Part shown: positions 48,042 to 57,064 of the stretch, one piece after another | How the letters are laid out: every line of letters starts with the position of its first letter | Numbering within the stretch: the stretch's first letter is position 1 | Assembly: GCA_015143295.1 (NCBI GenBank) | Contig: CM026570.1 | Span: forward strand, 9,138,047-9,202,046 | DNA length: 64,000 bases | Direction of reading: 5' to 3' | Origin: Tetracentron sinense | Taxonomy: Eukaryota > Streptophyta > Magnoliopsida > Trochodendrales > Trochodendraceae | Made by a program: the position numbers and the translations under genes | Notes under the pieces: generated by a model | What the model saw: only the letters and a program-made list of their open reading frames with translations | Databases searched by the model: none | Told to the model about the DNA's origin: nothing

Positions 48042-49139
48042 GAGCATTCTTAACAGCCACACCAAATCTTACTCATCAAAATAATCAAAAATCGCTTTTT
48101 CCTAGACTATCCATTTATTTAAAACACTTCTAGCTCATCAAAAATTAACCAAAACTCACATTATTTTATTATTTATGTAAGATCACAATAGTACAAATCA
48201 AGAAAGAAACCTTTATTTTATTATTTAGTGAATACTTTGCACTCACCTAATCGAAATGGTTATTTTACAGAGATTGATGGAGACCTTTTAGAGCATTCCT
48301 AGCAACCTCACCAAAATGACTTTTTCAGTTTTGTGAGCCAAATAGTTAAAAAGTATTAAATAATGCTCGCAGCTACCTCACCAATTTGACGTTTTCGGTT
48401 TGGTGAGTATAGAGTATTCACCAACTTTGGTGAGTCACTATACACTCACCAAAGTTAAATATCTATCTTTCCTTCCTTTGTGGCCCACACAAATAAAATA
48501 AAGGTTTCTTTCTCCCTTTATTTTTTAATCGAGGAAGTGACACAAATAATAAAATAATGAGAGTTTTGACTATTTTGGTGAGGTTGTTGGGAGTGTTTTA
48601 AAAAAGTGGCTCACCAACATGACTTTTTGTAAGTTTTGACTATTTTGGTGAGTAAAATTTGGTAAGGAGCATTCCTAGCAGCCTCGCTAAAATGACTTTT
48701 TGGTCATTTTGGTGAGCCATATAACTAAAAAGTGCTAAATTACACTCCCAGTAGCCTCACCAATCTGATGTTTTCGGTTTGATGAGTGTACAGTACTCAC
48801 CAACTTTGGTGAGTCACTTATACACACCAAAGTTAAAAATCTCTATTTCCCTCATTCTTTGTGGGCCCACACAAATAAAATAATAGTTTCTCTCTCCTTT
48901 TTTTTTTAATTGTGAAAGTGACACAAATGATAAAATAATGAGAGTTTTAGTTATTTTGGTGAGATTGTTGGGAGTGTTTTAAAAAAGTGGCTCACCAACA
49001 TGACTTTTTGTGAGTTTTGACTATTTTGATGAGTAAAATTTGATGAGGTTATTAGGAATGCTCTGAAAGCATTTTTTAGTACTTTAGCTCACCAAAATAA
49101 CTTTTTGGGTTATTTTGGTGAGGCTGCTAGGAATGCTCT
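48042..49139. repeat. nested cluster of GAGCATTCCTAGCA-ended MITEs
   Basis: The terminus 'GAGCATTCCTAGCA(A/G)CCTC' occurs forward near 48042 (diverged), 48291 and 48667 and in reverse ending near 49063 and 49139. TA precedes the 48291 end and follows the 49139 end. The interior is duplicated with a 379-base offset ('gttttcggttt' at 48391 and 48770; 'gtggctcaccaacatgac' twice). The layout suggests one MITE inserted into or recombined with another of its kind, then tandem duplication. Confidence 0.7.
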
Positions 49140-49321
49140 AACAAGGAGAGAGACATTTTTTGTGTGTTGGTTGGCCTGTGTGGGTGAGTTGTATATTATA
49201 ATTACCATTTACTAAAAAATTAGCAAAAAAAAAGGAGAGAGATATTTTAGCTTTAAAGAAAATAAAATAAAATAGAGGGAGAGGCATTTTGGTTGGGCAA
49301 CAGATTTGCAGGGTATAATAC

Positions 49322-49526
49322 GAGATTGAATCACAGCCAATTGCACTCGCGAACATGTTCATTTTTAATTGTGGTTAAGATTATTAATGTTTGGAGTTTC
49401 ATGATATATCATTAACTTTTAAGAAAAAAAAATATTTAACCAACAGAGGTTAAAATGACACGCGTTGACTTGTGGGTACTACTAAACACACTCGAGTTCA
49501 ATCACAATTGGTTGTGATTCGATCTC
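49322..49526. mobile_element. short foldback MITE with exact 9-bp TSD GTATAATAC
   Basis: Ends GAGATTGAATCACAGCC and, reversed, GAGATCGAATCACAACC. Exact GTATAATAC lies on both sides (49313-49321, 49527-49535). The right end can itself fold (AATCACAA..TTGTGATT). Internal blocks ('taattgtggttaagatt', 'gacacgcgttgacttgtgg') tie it to the 33320 family despite its different end. Confidence 0.88.
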
Positions 49527-49610
49527 GTATAATACTCAGGCACAACCTCTTTGCCTAACGCGATGACAGATGTTAGTAAGGAGGTGATAGAATGCATGCG
49601 TTTGTTCTGT

Positions 49611-49924
49611 TGGGCAGTATGCCCACACCTCCCCAACTTGCCCACACCTCCCCAACTTACCATGTATCTTTTTTGACACTCATTAATTAACTGTAGTTAA
49701 AACTCACTCAACCTTATGATTGTATAATCTAACATTGGTTTTTAGACATAATATTTTTTAAAAATTAATCATATGAGTAAGTGAATCAAAACCAAAGTTA
49801 ATTTTTTTTCTTCTAAAAATCAAGGTTAGATTATTTAACCCTACTCATGAGTGAATTTAATCACGGTTAATGAGTGCCAAAGAGAATATGCGGTGAGTTA
49901 GGGAGGTGTGTACTGCCCAACCAT
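49611..49924. mobile_element. foldback MITE, GGGCAG-ended subfamily
   Basis: The left arm TTGGGCAGTATGCCCACACC and the right arm, reversed, TTGGGCAGTACACACCTCCC face each other. Inner blocks share the TTAACTGTAGTTAA and 'aaggttagatta' parts of the family. 'gcccacacctccccaactt' is duplicated in tandem in the left arm. No exact target duplication. Confidence 0.6.
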
Positions 49925-50072
49925 ATGCCCGAGTATTATGCTTGGGCATCTGCCAGAGGAAAGAAATTTGTTGCATTTTGGTAGTATGAATGAGGATCCA
50001 CCGTTCATCAAAAAAAGAATGAGGATCCACCGTAAGATGAATTCTACTACAGAGGGACTGTAATAGATGAAG

Positions 50073-50435
50073 ACTGGTGATCTTCTCCGGTTGTAACCGG
50101 TTTTTGACAAAACCGGTTACTCCCCTATGGTCACCAAATGACCCTTTTTGCACCTCTTAACTGTGGTTAAGATTCACCTACCCCTAGGGTTCACCCAACT
50201 ATATTTGGCTTTTAGAAAAAATGTTTAAAATAAATTAACCCTAGGAGTTGGTAAATTTTAACCACGGTTAACAAATTTTTTAATATTTTTAAAAAAAACC
50301 AAGGATAGTTGGGTGAACCTTAGGGGGTGAGTGAATCTTAACCATAGTTAAGAGGTCTCAAAAGGGACATGTGGCCACCTCAGGAGTGTAACCCGTTTTG
50401 GCAAAACCGGTTACAACTGGAGAGGAATAGGTGCC
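50073..50435. mobile_element. foldback MITE with 9-bp TSD, GTAACCGGTTTT hairpin subfamily
   Basis: Structure as in 33320-33700, but the outer hairpin stem is GTAACCGGTTTT..AAAACCGGTTAC. Flanks TAGATGAAG (50064-50072) and TAGATGAAA (50436-50444) match at 8 of 9. Inner arms have 'ttaactgtggttaag', 'cctagggttcaccca' and 'aaaccaaggat'. Confidence 0.85.
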
Positions 50436-50706
50436 TAGATGAAAGTGGGGTGTGCTGAGTAAGGGTCGTTTGACATTGTTCTTTGAAAATGTTTTTTCTT
50501 ACGATGAGAATAAGAAAATATGTAAATACATTTAATAATTGATTTTTTAGAGAACAAACGTTTCATCGGTAACTTGTTCTTTTTAGAAAATGATCTTAAG
50601 AATTGTTCTATTTCGACACAATTTTAACAAAAAAACGGAGGCTTCTTAGAATTAAATATGAGAAATACGCTTGAAACAAATGATTGAATGAATAAGATAG
50701 GTAGGA

Positions 50707-50928
50707 CATAATAAAATTTTAAGTATTTTAACTAATATAATCATATTTAATGGTTACAATAATTATGTTTCATTTTCTTTTCTTTTTTCATTAAAAGGTG
50801 AAGTATATACTTAATAAAATCTTAAGTATTTTACTAATCATAAATACGTTGATGAATATAATCATATTTAATGGTTACAATAATTATGTTTCATTTTCTT
50901 TTCTTTTTCCATTAAAAGGTGAAGTGTG
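50707..50928. repeat. tandem duplication, about 121-bp offset
   Basis: 'atataatcatatttaatgg', 'ttacaataattatgtttc' and 'attaaaaggtgaagt' occur in the same order twice; anchors at 50735 and 50856. Confidence 0.8.
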
Positions 50929-50929
50929 T

Positions 50930-51840
50930 GTGTATATATATATATATATTTATTGATTTTGACTAATAACTGTCATTTGAAAATTTATGATTTTTTTTTT
51001 CAAAATGAGAGAATCACCATAAGTAAAGTCATCAATCTATAAGATTATAAAATTAGGGTTAAGGATTGGTGTTAGGGTTTTGTAGGCACGTTTTGAACCC
51101 TAACCCTACAATTCTATGTTGCACCCCCATTTTTCTTCTGCAGTGATTTGATGAAAATCTCTCTTGTTGCTTGATATCTTCATTAGCAAATGCCCCCTAA
51201 CTTCTGAAAAAATAGGAAAAAAACTTTCAAATGCACACAAACAAATTGATATGGTTCACAAACTTGGCCCTTAAAAAAATTTAAGGTTACACCCCGAACT
51301 CCCTTGGATCCAATATATCCTGTATCCGCCTAATTAATGATTTTCAACAAACCCATCAATAATTACTAACATTAATATAATTGACCATCACTTGCTCCCA
51401 CAAGAAAAATTCTGGTTCCGCCCCTAAATGCATGTGGCATTTTGCATATCCCCGTGTTACATTATCTAGTGACGAGTGGATAGGCCATCATGTTTAGTCT
51501 ACTTCTAAGTTGGACCGTCGAGTGTAACTTACTAACCACTACTAACCAACCTAACTGTATTCGACTAAAAAAAAACCATATGATGCACGTAAATGGATAA
51601 CCTACCATTAGGCAATTTCAACTAGCGCTCAGATTCTTTCCGGTTGAAAACCCAAGGATATATATATGTGAGACGATGATCTTTTGATTTTGCTTCCGAG
51701 ACCGCCTAGGACAAAGACTGCCTGAAACCGTGCATGGATTAAAAATTTTTTGAAAACCATTTTTTTTTTTGTTTGGTTCTAGACGGTTTGTGGACAGATT
51801 GTACTATTGTCTGTTTTTTACCATTTTGTTTTGGCCTCAA
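50930..51840. other. intergenic sequence with a dispersed-repeat fragment
   Basis: (GT)n/(TA)n at 50926-50950. 51185-51430 is a diverged copy of the repeat at 2215/15149/40320 ending in 'tggttccgcccct'. No gene. Confidence 0.4.
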
Positions 51841-51847
51841 ATTTTCC

Positions 51848-52030
51848 CTGTGACTGTCGGAGCCAAGCGCTCGAGCATCAGATGGGACATGTGCCATTTT
51901 AAAATGGAGAGATATCAAGTGGGGAGAAGTCAAAATCACGGGGAGAAAATGAAATGACTTCTCCCCTAAATTATCACCAGATGCCCTATCATTTGTGGAT
52001 GTCCGAGTGCTTGGCTTGGACTTCCACCGT
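51848..52030. mobile_element. foldback element related to 41258-41512
   Basis: Arms 'gagccaagcgctcgagcatc' and, reversed, 'ccaagccaagcactcggac'. The central block ('gagagatatcaagtgggg', 'agaagtcaaaatcacgggg', 'gaaatgacttctccc') is nearly identical to that of the 41.0-41.5 kb pair. Confidence 0.65.
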
Positions 52031-52039
52031 ACCCAAAAT

Positions 52040-52570
52040 TTTTCCTTTTGCTTTTGCAACCTTAAGAATTAGATTAACAAATTCAGGACACATGACGCAA
52101 CGGTGAGACTGTTCGTTCCATCAAAGAGATTGTTTTTGCGTGCTAAGCCAAGCTTCAAACTGACCGAATCAGATAACTGTAACCCATGAACCAAAACAAA
52201 GAAAAAGATAATTTTATCAACCTTTTTGTAAACTATCTTACAAAAGGATTTGATAGAGCTGGACGATTGCAATCATTCAACAAGGTTGGTCTTCTGCCAT
52301 TTGGAGATCTTGGCATCGAAAGGTGGATCCCATCACCTTGTTATTTGACTTATTTCCCCTATCATGGAATGCTGTTTAATTTTAGTTGACATGTGTTGTT
52401 CAATAAATATATTCTCACTAATTTCAAGAAAATAGTAAAATAGAGAAAGAAAAAAAAAAGATTTTTAATACAATAATTCATATTTTTGTCAAACAAATTT
52501 AATCTCATCTTATGGATTCCATTTCCTAACCTAAGGCATCCACCTATTGGTGGATGCCCTCCTCTTAAAT
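52040..52570. other. intergenic sequence
   Basis: No supported gene. 'ggcatccacctattggtgg' near 52535-52555 is a small hairpin. Confidence 0.35.
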
Positions 52571-52760
52571 GCTCACCATTATGGTAGAGGTGAACAAACA
52601 AATGAGATTAGGGTTGCTCACCATTATGGTAGAGGTGCACAAACAAATGAGATAAGGGTTTTGTCGGTCTTACCAGCTTTATCCGTTTCCATAACTCAAA
52701 CCAATGGATTAGGAGTGGAATGAGATTAGGGTTTTGCCGGTCTCACTAGCTTTATCCATT
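52571..52760. repeat. short tandem duplications
   Basis: A 45-bp unit ('gctcaccattatggtagagg' onward) occurs at 52571 and 52616. Immediately after, 'gagat(a/t)agggttttg(t/c)cgg' with 'agctttatcc(g/a)tttcca' is repeated at about 52650 and 52724. Confidence 0.75.
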
Positions 52761-52827
52761 TCCACAACTCCGGTTGCTTGATGCAACAGCCACCTCTATC
52801 AAAGTCTGGATTCCGGATCCTCTCTAG

Positions 52828-53110
52828 CAGTGTTGTCAGAATCGGACCGGATCGGCCAGTGGAACCGGCCCCCTCGAGGTTACCAAAACCCTTAAAACCG
52901 GTATAATTTAAGAACCGGCCAAAACCGGTCAAAACTGGTAGAGCCGGTTGGGAACCAGTTAGACCCAGGGAAAAAATTAGGAAATAATGAAAAAAATGAT
53001 TTATTTATTTTTTTGCAAAAAGTACACGGTTGAACTGGATCGATTGAATCGGCGACCCGGGAACCGGCTACTCTACCGATTTGATGCCTGGTTCGGTTCT
53101 AACAACACTG
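52828..53110. mobile_element. hAT-type MITE with 8-bp TSD CTCTCTAG
   Basis: CAGTGTTGTCAGAATCGG and GGTTCTAACAACACTG are inverse ends. Exact CTCTCTAG flanks lie at 52820-52827 and 53111-53118. The interior is built of 'accggtc' and 'gaaccgg' motifs. CAGTGTTG ends are a recurring plant hAT MITE signature. Confidence 0.9.
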
Positions 53111-53119
53111 CTCTCTAGA

Positions 53120-54060
53120 AGAAGCGCGTGACAGAATTAATTAAAGACCATACCTATTAGTTTTAAAAAAAATTATTCTAAAAACTAGGGTTAGAAGTAT
53201 AATCTTAAGAGTTACAAGCTTCTTAACCAAATTAAAAAGACACACATATTGAGTTGTGCAAAAAAGCCAGCTGAGAGAATTCCTAAATCCCTCTATCATG
53301 ATTTTGGAACGGCAATACAGCTCATGGAATGTTAATGCTTATACAACCATCCTCTATTCATGCAAATTACCCCAAATTGAGCTACTGATCAATATATTTT
53401 TCTTCCCCCAAAAAAAAGAGAGTATCCTTATACATCGAGTTGCATTGCATGATGCATATAAAGCTTGTTTTCTTTGATACAAAGACTACAAGAAGGAATA
53501 TATATCTTACATGTACATATAAAGGAATTAAGACGTGACATTGCGTGTGACTGTCATTAAGAACAAAACTGGCTCTGAGAGTTCAACGTCGATCACCTGT
53601 AAAGAAGAGGTTTCTGCATGATTGTCCTTTAAAGCACTCACGAGAACATGTCCTACTTTTCCCATAAACTGCTAATGGTCCAATATTTCCTTGTGACTTC
53701 CATTGCTTCAGTAGTAAAAGTACCCTTTTTCCCCCGCTCCACCTCTTCCTTCCTTGGTGTTTGTAACAAATCAAGCTGATGGAAACGTAATCACATGACA
53801 GATGTAGGCCCATCTGACATACCATGTGTTGCCTGCAAATTCTATTTCAATAATTGGGATATTCCACGAGTCCCCCTTCTTATAGACAGTTGTTACTGTG
53901 TATGTACTGCAAATTTTTTATTTTTAAATCACATAATGAGGTTTGCTAGATCATAAATCAACATCAAATGGGATGATTGTAAACGCGCAATCAATACCGT
54001 TTGTGAACGATTGGGTGGTTGTGATCATCGGATCAAGTTGACATTTGACTTACTAGATCT
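53120..54060. other. intergenic sequence
   Basis: A half foldback block at about 53160-53260. The minus-strand frame at 53583-53825 (80 codons) has a Cys-containing tail but no domain I recognise. No gene is called. Confidence 0.35.
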
Positions 54061-54068
54061 CCTATGGT

Positions 54069-54539
54069 TAGGATTGTAAATAGGGCGGATTCGAAGCAGA
54101 TAGTGATATATCCGAATCCGCATCTGATTATATATTCGAATATTCAAATCCGAATAAATATCTAGCGGATAGTGAAATATGATATCCGTATTCAACTCCG
54201 ATTAAAATATCCGATTTCAACTAGTATCCGGATTATCCGATTACTTTTAAAAATATAAATTAATATTTAAAAAATGTAAGAATATATAAATTTGTATTTA
54301 AAAATATATTATAAAGATTATATTAATTTTATAAATTTAATATATATATATATATATATAATCAGACGAATATTTATAGGATCAGATATACTAGTATCTG
54401 AATTCGTAAACGATTATAAACGGATAGTAATTTTACTATCCTAATTCGTTCTGCCGGATACTTATTGGGATAATTATCCGACTAAATGGATTCGGATACA
54501 AATCATATACGGATTATATCTGCATCCGTTTACAACCCT
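54069..54539. mobile_element. hAT element with 8-bp TSD CCTATGGT
   Basis: TAGGATTGTAAATAGG at the left and CCGTTTACAACCCT at the right. Exact CCTATGGT flanks lie at 54061-54068 and 54540-54547. The arms have 'atccgaatccg' and 'ggattatccg' motifs in both directions and a (TA)n centre. Architecture as in 38184-38636. Confidence 0.9.
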
Positions 54540-54708
54540 CCTATGGTATGAAACACAAAGTTAACTTGGTAAGTGTGGAATTTTAAGAATACCCTCACAA
54601 TCTCTATTCTCGCATTTCTTATATAACAAAACAAAGAGGTGTAGCAAAATTAAAAAAAGAACACTTGCATTTTTAGTTGAGAGTAGGGAATGCTTTAAAA
54701 GAGTTAGG

Positions 54709-54790
54709 CTAGCACGACTCTAAAACAAATGACTTTGCGTCAGTCCATTTGTGGACTCATACAAAGTCATTTGTTTTAGAGAAGTGCTAG
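54709..54790. repeat. 82-bp near-perfect hairpin
   Basis: CTAGCAC-ga-CTCTAAAACAAATGACTTT at the left is matched in inverse at 54763-54790 with only a two-base mismatch, giving about 28 pairs. The 26-base loop holds its own small stem (AGTCC..GGACT). The 60-codon frame at 54720-54902 crosses it and is not a gene. Confidence 0.8.
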
Positions 54791-55486
54791 TGGCAGTCTC
54801 AAAATTTAAATTTTTTTTCAAAGTCTCGTGGTAATAATTGTATACCCATTTCAATAGGTTAAAAAGGTAAAATTTCAAACAAGAGTATGTTATGATTTGC
54901 ACCGGATCTCAAAGTAATAGGGAGATGTAGCGACGTTTGTTGCTACCACCATGACTCGTGAGACTTTGGAAGTCTGAGATTGGGGCTAACATTTCTCTTT
55001 GTTTTAGTTTTATTATGGGAAAATAGTGAGAGTAGGGATTAAGAGAGTAGGCTTAGCATTCTTAAAAATGTTGTTTCCCTGTATTAAAAATATAGGGGTT
55101 TTTCCCAGATTGCCCTCTAGTATGGGGTTCTTCCCTAAATACCCACGTTTTGAAAACCCTTCTCTAAATGTCCTCATACACTTGTGCATCCATTCACACA
55201 TGCGAATTTTTCCCATTTTATCCAAATCATTTGAGGTCCCCACCACATTTCTGACGAGTTCTTCGTTCCCACCTCATTTCCGGCAAGAGTTCTTCATTCC
55301 CACCCCATTTCTGGTGAGAGTTTTCAATTCCAAGAAGAAGAAGATACGTACGTGGATGAGATGAATGAAACTCACCCACTCCCCTCATCTTCCAAATACC
55401 CCTCTATTACCATCTATATTGGTTTTGAAAGAAGAAAAAAGATTAAAAAATCGCCAAAATCTGAGTTTCGCAAAGTTTTTAGCGCG

Positions 55487-57064
55487 TAGGGTCGATACAA
55501 TGCATCGACCTCATGCATTTTATGCATCGATCCCGTACAAAATGCATCGACCATGTACAAAATGCACTAGGTTGATATAATGTATCGACCCCCTGCATTT
55601 TATGCATCGACCCCATACAAAATGCATCGACCCCGTAAAAAATACACGCATGTATCAACCTAATGCATTTCATGCATCGACCTTGTGCATTTTATACATT
55701 GACCCCGTACAAAATGCATCAACTTTGTACAAAATGCACTAGGTTGATTCATTGTATCAACCTAGGTCGATACAATGCATCGACCCCGTGCATTTTATGC
55801 ATCAATCCCGTACAAAATGCATCGACCCCGTAAAAAATGCACGAATGTATCAACCTAGAGCATTTCATGCATCGACCCCGTGCATTTTATGCATCGACCC
55901 TGTACAAAATGCATCGACCCCGTAAAAAATGCACGAATGTATCAACCTAGTGCATTTCATGCATTGACCTTATACATTTTATGCATCAACCCCGTACAAA
56001 ATGTATCGACCACGTACAAAATGCACTAGGTTGATACAACCTAGTGCATTTCATGTATCAACCTAGTACATTTTATGCATCAACCCTTTACAAAATGTAT
56101 CAACTCCATACAAAATGCACATGTATCGATATAGTATATTTATGCATCAACCCTGTACCAAATGTATCGACTCCGTGCAAAATACACTAGGTTGATACAT
56201 TGTATCAACCTAGTGCATTTCATGTATCGACCTAGTTCATTTATACATCAACCCCGTACAAAATGTATAGACCCCGTGCAAAATGCACTAGGTTGATACA
56301 TTGTATGAACCTAGTGCATTTCATGTATTGACCTACTGCATTTATGTATCAACTCTGTACAAAATGTATCGACCCCATTGCAAAATGCACTAGGTTGATA
56401 CATTGTATCAACCTAGTGCATTTCATGTATCGACCTAGTGCATTTTATGCATCAACCCCGTATAAAATGCACTAGGTTGATACAAAATGCACGAGGTCGA
56501 TACATTTTGTACGGGGTTGATGCATAAATGAACTAAGTTGATACATGAACTGCATTAAGTTGATACAATGTATCAACCTGGTGAATTTTGCACGAGATCG
56601 ATACATTTTGTACGAGGTTGATTCATGAAATGCACTAGGTCGATATATGAAATGTACTAGGTTGATACATTGTATCAACTTAGTTCATTTTGTACGGGGT
56701 CGATATATCTTGTACGAGGTTGATTCATAAATGCACTAGGTCGATACATGAAATATACTAGGTTGATACAATGTATCAATCTAATGTATTTTGCACGATA
56801 CATTTTGTACGGGGTTGATGCATAAATGCACTAGGTCGATACATGAAATGCAGGTTAATACAATGTATCAACCTAGTGCATTTTGCACGGGGTCGATATA
56901 TTTTGTACGGGGTTGATGCATAAATGCATTAGGTCGATACATGAAATGCACTAGGTTGATACATTGTATCAACCTAGTGCATTTTTTACGGGGTCGATAC
57001 ATTTTGTACGGGGTTGATGCATAAAATGCACTAGGTTGATTTATTATATCAACCTAGTACATTT
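55487..57064. repeat. 20-22 bp palindromic satellite array, left part
   Basis: Units such as TGCATCGACCCCGTACAAAA and TGCACTAGGTTGATACAATG alternate, often pairing head to head (GTTGATACA..TGTATCAAC). Up to about 56480 most 'cgaccccgt' units read forward; after it they read in reverse (acggggtcga). Many small frames here encode repeating Met-His-Arg-Pro/Thr-Lys-Cys peptides, which merely reflect the repeat. Confidence 0.85.

Noticed and set aside
53583-53825. 80-codon minus-strand gene
   Set aside because: No domain, no upstream promoter and neighbouring frames are closed; insufficient to call.
55365-56678. Small frames encoding repeated Met-His-Arg-Pro and Thr-Lys-Cys peptides as a repeat protein
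   Set aside because: They occur on both strands wherever the satellite stays in phase and stop when the unit length changes; no start context or domain.
55487-57064. CRISPR-like array of regularly spaced repeats
   Set aside because: There are no unique spacers; the intervening sequence is more of the same 20-22 bp unit, orientation alternates, and the context is a plant nuclear foldback element.
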